Below, in pieces: positions 53,518-60,811 of a stretch of DNA of 60,811 bases; position 1 is the stretch's first letter; every line of letters begins with the position of its first letter. Both the position numbers and the translations under genes were made by a program. The notes under the pieces were generated by a model. It was not told the origin of the DNA, made no database searches, and worked only from the letters and a program-made list of their open reading frames with translations. The DNA comes from Tissierellia bacterium (GTDB lineage: Bacteria > Bacillota > Clostridia > Tissierellales > Sedimentibacteraceae). The DNA lies in assembly GCA_012520455.1 (NCBI GenBank), contig JAAYOE010000041.1:1-60811 (forward strand). Reading direction: 5' to 3'.

Positions 53518-53546
53518 GATGACAAGGGGACGGGGGTAGTGTCATC
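53518..53546. repeat. REP-like palindromic repeat, copy C
   Basis: 29 bases, the same as copy A except one core base (TAG for TAC). It ends on the first base of the TAG stop codon of the DUF4397-like gene (53546-53548, minus strand). Confidence 0.85.
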
Positions 53547-54226
53547 TAACACAGGTCTAAGTAATTTACTCCGTCTTCAGGTACAATAATTCTTACACTT
53601 CCATCCTTTCCTTTCCCAACTATAAACAAGGTGTAATGCATGTAGGGGGCAGCATCAAGATTATGGTCCAGAATTTTTGTTCCATCCGGCCTTTTTAAAT
53701 GCAGGGTGTACCTTCCCGACGGAACAGCCACATTGCATGATACTTTCCCGTACTTTATACCGGAAAACAACAGAGTTCCGTCTGATGCCGATAAAATAAC
53801 TTCGTCTTCATCTTCACATAAATTAGCTAACCTTAATGCCGATATATTAGGACCCATGTAGTGTATTTTTTGCTCAGGCACCATTAATATGCATATATCC
53901 TTGCTATCTTCAAGGTCGGCCGAAATTACCCCGGTATAAACCAAGTTATTATCTATATCCAGGTCCGATTCAAACAGCAAGTCATCATTCTCCGAATGAA
54001 TCATAACATGGTAGGAAGCCGGAGGAAGCTTCACATATTTAGTAAATTGCCCCATTTTTAATTTTTCGGCCATAAGTATGTCGTTGACTTGAACATTCAA
54101 AGGTAAATTATGAGCATTCAAGACCCTGAGATATGATTTTCTGCAGAAGCAGCTCGTCATCATTGGCTTGTATCCCTTAAATCCACTGTAGGGATATGTA
54201 TTGTAATACCCTCTTATATCAAACAT
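53546..54226 (-). CDS. DUF4397-like beta-sandwich protein
   Basis: 226 aa from the ATG at 54226 (AGGAGGGG upstream). After a Tyr-rich head (RGYYNTYPYSGF), two repeats of the DUF4397 pattern: LRVLNAHNLPLNVQVNDI..YVKLPPASYHVMIH and LRLANLCEDEDEVILSASDG..VAVPSGRYTLHLKRPDG. No signal peptide, so possibly a spore-coat or cytoplasmic protein. The two large palindromes upstream may control it. Function unknown. Confidence 0.7.
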   Translation of the reverse strand: MFDIRGYYNTYPYSGFKGYKPMMTSCFCRKSYLRVLNAHNLPLNVQVNDILMAEKLKMGQFTKYVKLPPASYHVMIHSENDDLLFESDLDIDNNLVYTGVISADLEDSKDICILMVPEQKIHYMGPNISALRLANLCEDEDEVILSASDGTLLFSGIKYGKVSCNVAVPSGRYTLHLKRPDGTKILDHNLDAAPYMHYTLFIVGKGKDGSVRIIVPEDGVNYLDLC

Positions 54227-54264
54227 AAATTCACCCCTCCTCTGCATAATATGAAATTACCCCT

Positions 54265-54292
54265 TTTATAGTTAACCGTAGTCGTTTGACAA
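54265..54292 (-). promoter_or_regulatory. Promoter of the DUF4397-like gene
   Basis: TTGTCA (54292-54287), 16-base spacer, TATAAA (54270-54265) on the minus strand, ~40 bases before the start codon and just downstream of two palindromes. Confidence 0.6.
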
Positions 54293-54307
54293 ATATTGAC
54301 AATTGAT

Positions 54308-54338
54308 ATGGTTTACATAATTTATTTATGTAAACCAT
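54308..54338. repeat. 31-base palindrome, ATGGTTTACATAA arms
   Basis: 13-base perfect arms around a 5-base centre, ending 16 bases upstream of the -35 box. It shares the half-site GGTTTACATAA with the palindrome at 54370, so one protein probably binds both. Confidence 0.75.
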
Positions 54339-54369
54339 TAATATGGCAAGATATTGTTCATTTTCTCAC

Positions 54370-54403
54370 ATTGGTTTACATAAATATATTTATGTAAACC
54401 AAT
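54370..54403. repeat. 34-base perfect palindrome, ATTGGTTTACATAAATA arms
   Basis: Arms of 17 bases with no mismatch and no spacer. Too AT-rich and without T-run logic for a terminator, while a real terminator for leuS lies 19 bases away. Best read as a dimer-binding operator pair with the palindrome at 54308. Confidence 0.75.
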
Positions 54404-54421
54404 TTCATCATTTAAACAGAA

Positions 54422-54451
54422 TAAAAAATCTCCCGACCATGTCGGGAGATT
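54422..54451 (-). terminator. leuS terminator
   Basis: An 11-bp stem AATCTCCCGAC/GTCGGGAGATT with loop ATG or CAT, followed by TTTTTTAT on the minus strand. Confidence 0.92.
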
Positions 54452-54460
54452 GGCTGATAC

Positions 54461-56872
54461 TTACTTAACCACTATATTAAATATTTTGCCGGGTATATAT
54501 ATTTCTTTAACCCTGTTTTTCCCTTCCAGATACTTTGCTATGTTATCATCGGCTTCCGCCAATTCTCTCGCTGTATCTAAATCCGCATCCTTAGGCAATA
54601 ATATTTTTCCTCTAACCTTGCCGCTTATCTGGACAGGAAGCTCAATAACATCTTCAACCGTTTTTTCTTCATCCCAGGAAGGCCATTCCGTCATGTTCAA
54701 CATGCCCTCAAAACCTTGTTCCTGCCATATTTCCTCACTTATATGAGGTGCTACGGGATAAAGGAGGGTAATGAATGCCTTTAATTCATCTCTTGTAATG
54801 CTTCCATCATTAAAAATTTCATTTACGAAGCTCATCATGGCAGCTATAGCGGTGTTAAATTTCATAGCTTCGTAATCTTCGCTGACCTTTTTGATAGTTT
54901 TGTGCATAAGGGTTAAATGCTTCCCGGAATACCCTTTTTCATCACTTGCCATCTCCTGCAGCTTCCAAACCCTATCTAAGAATCTTCTGCATCCCTTTAC
55001 GCTCGCATCATTCCAAATGGCGTACTTTTCATAATCTCCGATGAACATGATATAGGTTCTTAAGGTGTCTGCTCCGTACTCATCTATTATTTCATTAGGA
55101 TTTACAACGTTGCCCCTCGATTTGGACATCTTTTCTCCGTCTGCACCAAGTATCAAGCCTTGAGCCGTACGCTTGGCATATGGCTCCTTAAAGGGTACGA
55201 CTCCTATGTCATACAGGAACCTGTGCCAGAACCTTGAATAAATCATATGTCTTGTAACGTGCTCCATACCGCCGTTGTACCAGTCGACGGGACCCCAGTA
55301 TTTTAGCTTTTCCTTTGATGCTAATTCTTCCTTGTTACGAGGATCGATGTATCTTAAAAAATACCATGAGGACCCGGCCCATTGGGGCATGGTGTCAGTT
55401 TCCCTCTTTGCATCTTCACCGCATATGGGACACTTTACATTCACCCATTCAGGTATGTTGGCCAAGGGTGATTCTCCCGATTCGGAAGGATGATAGTCTT
55501 CAACTTCAGGCAATAATAAGGGTAGCTCATCTTCCGGCACGGGAACCATGCCGCACCTATCACAATAAATGATTGGAATCGGCTCTCCCCAGTATCTCTG
55601 CCTGTTGAAGGCCCAATCCTTCATCTTGTAATTTACTTTTCTTTCCCCTAAATTGTTTTCTATCAAATAATCGGTTATCTTTTCAATGGCATCCTTAACT
55701 CTCAAACCGTTAATCATGCCGGAATTTATCAATATTCCGTCTTCCACGTCCGTGAATGCTTCCTCTTCGATATTACCTCCGGCTATTACTTCAATGATGG
55801 GAATATTGTATTTCTTTGCAAACTCCCAGTCCCTTTGGTCGTGGCCGGGAACACCCATGATGGCACCTGTTCCATATCCCATCATGACATAGTCGGCAAC
55901 CCAAACAGGCACTTCTTTTCCGTTAACGGGATTGAGAGCAGTCAATCCTTTTATTTCTACTCCCGTCTTTCCTTTTGCCAGCTGGACCCTTTCAAACTCG
56001 GTTTTCTTTTTGGTCTCTTCCTGGTAAGCTCTTATTTCATCCATGTTACGGATTCTTTTTTCATATTTCTTAATCAGGGGATGCTCAGGAGCCATAACCA
56101 TAAAGGTAACCCCGTAAAGGGTATCCGGCCTTGTGGTAAATACTCTTAAATTATCCTCCGTATCCTTTAATTTAAAATCAACTTCGGCACCATAAGAACG
56201 GCCAATCCAGTTTTCCTGCTCAATCCTAATTCGGGGTAAATAATCAACTTCATCCAGGCCTTCCAAGAGCTTATCCGCATAGGCCCTTATTTTCAAGAAC
56301 CATACATCTTTTTCCATCTGGACTACTTGGCTGCCGCACCGGTCACATATGCCGTTTTGAGAATCCTCGTTTGCCAGTACAACCTTGCAGCTGTTGCAGA
56401 AGTTTACGTATGTCTTATCCTTGTATGCCAGCCCGTGTTTGAACAGTTGCACAAAAATCCATTGTGTCCACTTATAATACTCGGGGTCAGTCGTATCAAC
56501 GCTCCTCGACCAGTCAAAGGAATATCCTGCAGCATTAAGCTGTTCGGTAAATATCTTGATATTATCATCAGTAACCTTTCTCGGATGTTTGCCTGTCTGC
56601 ATGGCATAGTTTTCCGTAGGAAGGCCAAAGGCATCCCAGCCTATGGGAAACAGTACATTGTATCCTTCTAATCTTCTTTTTCTTGATATTACTTCAAGGG
56701 AAGTATAGGCACGAATGTGTCCCACGTGCAGTCCTACCCCTGATGGATATGGGAATTCCACAAGACCGTAAAACTTTTTTTGGTCCGTATTGTCTTTTGC
56801 TTTAAACGTTTCATTCTTTCTCCATATTTCCTGCCATTTTTTTTCAATAGCCTGTGGATTATATGATTTCAT
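54461..56872 (-). CDS. leuS: Leucyl-tRNA synthetase
   Basis: 803 aa, bacterial type. HIGH motif as HVGH (49-52), KMSKSRGN (~580), CP1 editing domain in the middle (TTRPDTLYGVTFMVMAPEHPL, GTGAIMGVPGHDQRDWEFA), anticodon-binding and C-terminal domains. Cys clusters (CNSCKV..CDRCG and CDRCG..CPICG) suggest zinc sites. Expression is under a leucine T-box leader, so it rises when tRNA-Leu is uncharged. Confidence 0.97.
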   Translation of the reverse strand: MKSYNPQAIEKKWQEIWRKNETFKAKDNTDQKKFYGLVEFPYPSGVGLHVGHIRAYTSLEVISRKRRLEGYNVLFPIGWDAFGLPTENYAMQTGKHPRKVTDDNIKIFTEQLNAAGYSFDWSRSVDTTDPEYYKWTQWIFVQLFKHGLAYKDKTYVNFCNSCKVVLANEDSQNGICDRCGSQVVQMEKDVWFLKIRAYADKLLEGLDEVDYLPRIRIEQENWIGRSYGAEVDFKLKDTEDNLRVFTTRPDTLYGVTFMVMAPEHPLIKKYEKRIRNMDEIRAYQEETKKKTEFERVQLAKGKTGVEIKGLTALNPVNGKEVPVWVADYVMMGYGTGAIMGVPGHDQRDWEFAKKYNIPIIEVIAGGNIEEEAFTDVEDGILINSGMINGLRVKDAIEKITDYLIENNLGERKVNYKMKDWAFNRQRYWGEPIPIIYCDRCGMVPVPEDELPLLLPEVEDYHPSESGESPLANIPEWVNVKCPICGEDAKRETDTMPQWAGSSWYFLRYIDPRNKEELASKEKLKYWGPVDWYNGGMEHVTRHMIYSRFWHRFLYDIGVVPFKEPYAKRTAQGLILGADGEKMSKSRGNVVNPNEIIDEYGADTLRTYIMFIGDYEKYAIWNDASVKGCRRFLDRVWKLQEMASDEKGYSGKHLTLMHKTIKKVSEDYEAMKFNTAIAAMMSFVNEIFNDGSITRDELKAFITLLYPVAPHISEEIWQEQGFEGMLNMTEWPSWDEEKTVEDVIELPVQISGKVRGKILLPKDADLDTARELAEADDNIAKYLEGKNRVKEIYIPGKIFNIVVK

Positions 56873-56910
56873 ATTTCGCCTCCATATTATATTGTATCAA
56901 GCTTGGGCAA

Positions 56911-57134
56911 ATAAAAATCTTCCTCCCCATTGGGACGAAGATTCCGCGGTACCACCCAAATTAGGCATAAGCCTCACTCAATTTTATAACGGTATCACCG
57001 TTTGAAACTACTTAATTTCGCTTCAAATACTCCCGGACGAGTTCAGCCTTGGCAATACCGTCTCCCACCGCCCGACGGCTCTCTTTGATTGTTTACGGCT
57101 TACTGCTTCCGTTCATGGTATTTTATTAACTTTT
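56911..57134 (-). promoter_or_regulatory. T-box leader (leucine) of leuS
   Basis: The minus-strand leader holds the T-box bulge sequence TGGGTGGTACCGCG (56958-56945) that binds the tRNA 3' end, followed by the terminator stem AATCTTC/GAAGATT (56916-56943) with a T-run. Upstream are stem I marks: AGAGAG, a GGTGGGAG loop and GAACTCGTCC, in which CTC is the likely leucine specifier codon. It fills most of the 329-base gap before leuS. Confidence 0.92.
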
Positions 57135-57140
57135 CATTCG

Positions 57141-57169
57141 ATTATACCAAAACAAAAAACCTATTGCAA
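57141..57169 (-). promoter_or_regulatory. leuS promoter
   Basis: TTGCAA (57169-57164), 17-base spacer, TATAAT (57146-57141) on the minus strand, ~7 bases before the T-box leader. Confidence 0.85.
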
Positions 57170-57201
57170 CATCAAAATTGTAAATCTTTACAAAATTTCC
57201 G

Positions 57202-57570
57202 CTATAGTTCATTAAATTCATCCTTGCCGCACCTGTTTCTATGACAGCATCTTCTGCTGTGAAAATCTCCTTCCCCGCCGCAAAGTCTGTATTCTCCGCC
57301 TTCTATCCTCAAAACTTTCCCGTTTACCAAGGATTCTGCAATTTTCTTTCTGGCTTCCTGGTAAATGCCCTGAACGGTTGTTCTTGCCACATTCATTATC
57401 CTTGCACATTCCTCTTGGGAAAGACCCTCTAAATCAATGAGCCTGATAGTTTCATATTCATCAACGGACATGATTACAACATCTGCCTTCTTTTGCGGAA
57501 GACCCAAAGGACCAAAGCGGTCTACATCAGGCAGGCTGCAAACCCTTCTCCATTTTTTCGGCCTTGGCAT
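57202..57570 (-). CDS. DUF134 (UPF0251) family DNA-binding protein
   Basis: 122 aa from the ATG at 57570 (GGGGTG 6 bases upstream). MPRPKKWRRVCSLP at the start and a sigma-70 region-4-like helix-turn-helix (LEGLSQEECARIMNVARTTVQGIYQEARKKIAESL) are diagnostic of DUF134. The C-terminal Cys/His cluster (CCHRNRCG) may hold a metal. Such regulators often sit near metal-cofactor or redox genes; here the divergent neighbour is a rhodanese lipoprotein. Target unknown. Confidence 0.88.
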   Translation of the reverse strand: MPRPKKWRRVCSLPDVDRFGPLGLPQKKADVVIMSVDEYETIRLIDLEGLSQEECARIMNVARTTVQGIYQEARKKIAESLVNGKVLRIEGGEYRLCGGEGDFHSRRCCHRNRCGKDEFNEL

Positions 57571-57669
57571 ATAAAACACCCCATTTCAATTAATAGGCGA
57601 ACTTATCACCGGTGTCAGCTTAATAACCTGCTTGCTTCACACCCATGACTTTACATTATTTATGTATTT

Positions 57670-57697
57670 ATTATATCTGATTTATGTAATATGTCAA
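57670..57697 (-). promoter_or_regulatory. Promoter of the DUF134 gene
   Basis: TTGACA (57697-57692), 16-base spacer, TATAAT (57675-57670) on the minus strand. It leaves a ~93-base leader that can fold (GGTGT/ACACC stem and a CACCGGTG palindrome near 57611). Confidence 0.75.
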
Positions 57698-57789
57698 TAA
57701 ATACAAAATTAAGCTGCAGATTTTATCCCTTGTTTAAAATTACTTTTAGAGGGTAACATTTTTATACCATTAATTTTTGGAGATGCATT

Positions 57790-58194
57790 ATGAAAAGGCT
57801 TTTGTTCATACTATTACTAGCAACTGCAATAACTATATTATTTACGGGATGTAGAACAATGAATAAAAATCAATCGGGCAATGAAACCGCTTATAATAAA
57901 ATATCAGCCCAAGAAGCAAAATCAATAATCGAAAGTGAAGATGTTATTATTTTGGATGTTCGAACCCGGGAAGAATACAATGAAGGCCACATAGAGAATT
58001 CTGTCTTGCTGCCGGTAAATGAAATAGCAAGCAAAGCAGAAGAAAAACTGCCGGACAAGGATGCAAAAATACTTGTATATTGCAGGAGCGGAAACAGGAG
58101 TGCCAAAGCAGCCAAACAATTAATAAAAATGGGATATACAAATGTCTATGATTTTGGCGGAATAAATTCCTGGCCATATGGAACAGTAAAATGA
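57790..58194 (+). CDS. Rhodanese-like lipoprotein
   Basis: 134 aa. Lipoprotein signal with lipobox FTGC (Cys21), then one rhodanese domain: ISAQEAKSIIESEDVIILDVRTREEYNEGHI in order and the active-site loop YCRSGNRSAKAAKQLIKMGYTNVYDFGGINSW. The catalytic Cys is in CRSGNR. It is fixed outside the membrane, where it may handle sulfane sulfur. GGAG lies 7 bases before the ATG. Divergent from the DUF134 regulator. Confidence 0.92.
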   Translation: MKRLLFILLLATAITILFTGCRTMNKNQSGNETAYNKISAQEAKSIIESEDVIILDVRTREEYNEGHIENSVLLPVNEIASKAEEKLPDKDAKILVYCRSGNRSAKAAKQLIKMGYTNVYDFGGINSWPYGTVK

Positions 58195-58228
58195 TAAGAA
58201 AATGTGTCCTATACTTATTTATAAACTT

Positions 58229-58262
58229 GACGCCTTCTTATACAAAGAAGGCGTCTTAATAA
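58229..58262. terminator. Hairpin between convergent genes
   Basis: An 11-bp stem GACGCCTTCTT/AAGAAGGCGTC with a 5-base loop. The following runs are only moderately T-rich on either strand. It probably terminates the rhodanese gene and perhaps the SLH-MACPF gene. Confidence 0.7.
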
Positions 58263-58278
58263 GCTTATGTCTATGCAA

Positions 58279-60798
58279 TTAATAACTGATTGAGTAGTCG
58301 TAGGAATACTGGAGATAAATATTCTGGTGTAAAGGACCAAAGGGTAGGGGATCTGCTCCCTCCGCACAATTCTGATTCTCGTTTATACCTTGTTTCATAT
58401 GGGTCCCATAATCTATTACAGTGAAGAACTTACCATAGTCGTCGTGGGGACTGTGAGCATCCTTTGGAGGATAATAGCGTATGAGATTGTCATATCCCAA
58501 GTGTTTTACCCTAAGTGCCGTAAGAGGTCTTCCCTTGGTGCTTGTTACATAATATAGTTTTAATCTGTCTGCGTAGGAACTGATTTCATTCTTCAGACTG
58601 GGGTCGGATTTTGCTTCTCCCCCGTCACCCCAAAGCTTGGCTGTTGGGTCATTGCCCCAGTATTTTTTAAATATTTCCTTGGCATTTTCACCCTGGCTTT
58701 CATTTACCAAGAATACTGCAACAACAGGCGGCCTTGAAGCCAAATCGCTGAAACCTGTTCTAATGTATATTTGTTGTTGTATTTCATCACGATAAAAATT
58801 GTGAGCGGTGATATTAGCTACTAAATACCATGTATCATTTGTTATGGGGTCAATAATAACTTGTTCGTCCAAACCGTCTAAAGTTCTGCCGACAGGCTGG
58901 GGATTGAGGCGAATACCATTTATACAGGTTATAGCGGCCGTGGGAAGATATTGATTTTCTTCTGCATATTTTTCATAAGCCTTCTTAAGTTCATTCCTTC
59001 TAAAAGGATTCCTAGCCAAATTATAAATTGGTATTAAGGGTGTGTCTTCTCCAAAATCACACATTGCCGGGTATTTTCGCACATATTCTCCCCATGCCGT
59101 ATATTGTGAAGGAGTAATAGTATTTGAGCCCAGGTAATCAGGATAAGCTTTTATATTTATCTCACAATTCTCGTTAAAAGAAGTGGTGGTTTCTTTCTGG
59201 CTTGTTTCATGACTGGCTCCGGCTGAAGCAAAGGCCATATTGAAAGAAGCTTTTACTTCTGATTCAAATGTATGACTCCCGCTGTGATAGGAACTGTTGG
59301 CTTGAACATTATAGTCTAAACGACCTCCCATTTTAACAGCCCTTATCACATGGGTGCCATATCTATTAAAGATTTCTTCCGGCGTAACACTATCATCTTC
59401 TATATCCTTTTTGAATGAAGAGTCATAGTATTTAGAGTAGTCCAAATAGTTGTCATCAAATTCAATCAGATACTGAGATAAATCACTGATTAAGGTTGCA
59501 TATCTGCTGTTAGTTTCCGTGTAAGTCTGAGAGCCGAAACTAGCATTGATACTTCCGCTGAAATACAGATAACCTCCGCTTACGCCTATTTTTCTGGCCA
59601 TTTCCTCAGAATATGAATATAAACTTTTACCTTCGGTAAAGCGGCTGTCACTCCGTCTTCCGTCAGTTTTAAACACTCTCTTAGCTTCTAAAAGCTTATT
59701 AGTACTGAGTACAGAGTCTTTTAAACTGTATGGGTCAGCGAATTTTCCCTTTATTACATCATATCCCTTGCCTAAATAGTCTACTCCCAATACATTGTCA
59801 CTTGCTTTAACCCAACCAACTGATGGTTCATAATCACTTTCGTCGGGAAAGCCATAGTATTCATCCCAGTATTTCTCAATTTCTTCCGGTGTTAAGAGTC
59901 GCAGATCTGAACCCGGTTTTTCTTTTAGTGAGTCAATAATATCCAAACCCGGTCCTGTAGGACTGATAACAATACCGCCGGACAAGGCAGTACCTGCGGT
60001 GAACTGGGAATAGGATGAGGAACCTGAGTCATTGGCCGGAACAAAAGGTTTGAATACATTCTTATTCAATGATGGAGCTCTGCCTTTTAATAAACTTGCA
60101 TAATATTCATTTGGATCTGCTTGGCCTTGGGCTTCAGGTGCTTCCGAATACTTGGTAAAGGTACGTTTCAACAAAACAATAGCCTGCTCTCGGTTGGTAT
60201 TATTCAGAGGTGATATGGTAGTTGTGCTGGTTCCCTTCATAATATCATTCTTGTAGGCAAATTTCATTGCATCAAGGGCCCAGGAAGCTATGCTTGACGA
60301 ATCCTGGAATGGAAAATCGCTGCCAAGACTTGTGTCGATACCCGGTTTGGCAGCTTTTAATGCCCTTAATATCATTACACAAATTTCCTGCCTGGTAATA
60401 TTGTTTGCAGGTGTAAAAGTAGTATCAGATGTTCCTTTTACAATACCTAAGGCATAGGCTTTTAAGATTTCCGCATTATCGGTGTCCGTAAAAGGGTTGG
60501 TTCCCAATACGGGGGCTTTCCCCCCTAACTTTTCATAAAGCTTCACAACAATTACACAAAATTCCTCACGGGTGATAGGTTTTTGATAATTATTTTCTAT
60601 TTGACCGTAAGTAAGACCCTTTTCATATGCTTCTTTAAGCTCTGCCTCTGCCCAGGAACTCTGAGTGCCATCAAAATTGATGGTCTCGGTTTCTAACTTT
60701 GGTATAAAGGTTAAGGCAGAAGCAGGTAAGCATATAAGTACCCCAAACAAAACTATCAGTGAAATGCTTCTGTGAAAAAATCCCGTCCCTTCTTTCAT
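58279..60798 (-). CDS. Secreted SLH-domain protein with MACPF (perforin-like) domain
   Basis: 839 aa; AGGGGG lies 7 bases before the ATG. Order: signal peptide (~1-29, ending PASA), three SLH repeats (~37-95, ~100-153, ~160-213, each with a TRxE-like end: ITREEF, ITRQEI, TNREQA) that hold proteins to the wall polymer, a Ser/Gly-rich linker (~215-290), then a MACPF domain (~310-600). The MACPF signature is YGTHVIRAVKMGG at residues 480-492, fitting the Y-G-T-H-x7-GG pattern. A C-terminal beta-rich region (~640-839) ends QNIYLQYSYD, possibly a MABP-like or other binding domain. MACPF proteins form ring pores; a cell-bound one could act on neighbours, hosts or the own envelope. It is the last gene seen; upstream is cut. 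Confidence 0.88.
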   Translation of the reverse strand: MKEGTGFFHRSISLIVLFGVLICLPASALTFIPKLETETINFDGTQSSWAEAELKEAYEKGLTYGQIENNYQKPITREEFCVIVVKLYEKLGGKAPVLGTNPFTDTDNAEILKAYALGIVKGTSDTTFTPANNITRQEICVMILRALKAAKPGIDTSLGSDFPFQDSSSIASWALDAMKFAYKNDIMKGTSTTTISPLNNTNREQAIVLLKRTFTKYSEAPEAQGQADPNEYYASLLKGRAPSLNKNVFKPFVPANDSGSSSYSQFTAGTALSGGIVISPTGPGLDIIDSLKEKPGSDLRLLTPEEIEKYWDEYYGFPDESDYEPSVGWVKASDNVLGVDYLGKGYDVIKGKFADPYSLKDSVLSTNKLLEAKRVFKTDGRRSDSRFTEGKSLYSYSEEMARKIGVSGGYLYFSGSINASFGSQTYTETNSRYATLISDLSQYLIEFDDNYLDYSKYYDSSFKKDIEDDSVTPEEIFNRYGTHVIRAVKMGGRLDYNVQANSSYHSGSHTFESEVKASFNMAFASAGASHETSQKETTTSFNENCEINIKAYPDYLGSNTITPSQYTAWGEYVRKYPAMCDFGEDTPLIPIYNLARNPFRRNELKKAYEKYAEENQYLPTAAITCINGIRLNPQPVGRTLDGLDEQVIIDPITNDTWYLVANITAHNFYRDEIQQQIYIRTGFSDLASRPPVVAVFLVNESQGENAKEIFKKYWGNDPTAKLWGDGGEAKSDPSLKNEISSYADRLKLYYVTSTKGRPLTALRVKHLGYDNLIRYYPPKDAHSPHDDYGKFFTVIDYGTHMKQGINENQNCAEGADPLPFGPLHQNIYLQYSYDYSISY

Positions 60799-60811
60799 AC
60801 TTTTTCCCCCT

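Noticed and set aside
54308-54403. BirA (biotin) operator, because of GGTTTACA/TGTAAACC arms
   Set aside because: BirA sites have TGTAAACC first and GGTTTACA second, about 15 bases apart; here the arms face the other way within each palindrome and the outward-facing pair is 33 or more bases apart, with no biotin gene nearby.
59300-59370. Cholesterol-dependent cytolysin instead of MACPF
   Set aside because: No CDC undecapeptide or Thr-Leu membrane motif is seen; the YGTH-GG signature is that of MACPF.

Overview
The window looks like chromosome of a low-GC, endospore-forming, anaerobic Firmicute of the Clostridia (amino-acid fermenters such as Tissierellales would fit, but I cannot name a species). 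The reasons are AT-rich DNA with strong AGGAGG ribosome sites, sporulation and germination genes (spoVT, spoVG, a SleL-type LysM/GH18 enzyme), a leucine T-box, ferredoxin-linked indolepyruvate oxidoreductase, butyrate kinase, methionine gamma-lyase, and the conserved Firmicute order purR-spoVG-glmU-pth-mfd-(prsA)-spoVT. Most genes lie on the minus strand.

Layout. 1-1434: a cut membrane protein with a degenerate Mrr-like domain, a 57-aa protein, and the 5' stub of an rsgA-like GTPase gene behind a structured leader. 1430-9424: a tightly coupled seven-gene minus-strand operon with two acyltransferase-fold proteins, four cobalamin-type radical SAM enzymes and one SAM methyltransferase. This is the least explained part and my best candidate for an undescribed pathway. 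9567-10956: niacin transporter niaX with its repressor niaR and a NiaR operator over the niaX start, then tRNA-Pro(CGG). 11071-16925: a carboxypeptidase-regulatory-like protein, SelO, 8-oxoguanine glycosylase, topoisomerase III and a double-OB SSB-like protein. 17117-28234: YchF, a PspA/TPM envelope-stress pair, a TtcA-like enzyme, an AIM24-like protein, an N-acetylglucosamine kinase family protein, ferredoxin, methionine gamma-lyase, two half-permeases, NhaC and the cortex-lytic enzyme.

28372-38480: purine operon in the order purL-E-F-M-N-H-D, with candidate PurR boxes at its promoter; the repressor PurR is encoded at 51820. 38746-43864: a beta-CASP metallo-hydrolase, iorA, iorB and buk, behind a promoter that carries tandem GTATAC repeats. 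44050-52641: the spoVT/prsA/mfd/pth/glmU/spoVG/purR block. 52764-57570: an amino-acid racemase, a DUF4397-like protein with two large palindromes upstream, T-box-controlled leuS, and a DUF134 regulator. 57790-60798: a rhodanese lipoprotein and a secreted protein that joins three SLH domains to a MACPF (perforin-like) domain.

Three copies of a 28-29 base palindromic repeat sit exactly at the stop codons of three genes (26919, 28348, 53518), and a second repeat type lies beside one of them. No complete transposon, prophage or CRISPR array is visible.
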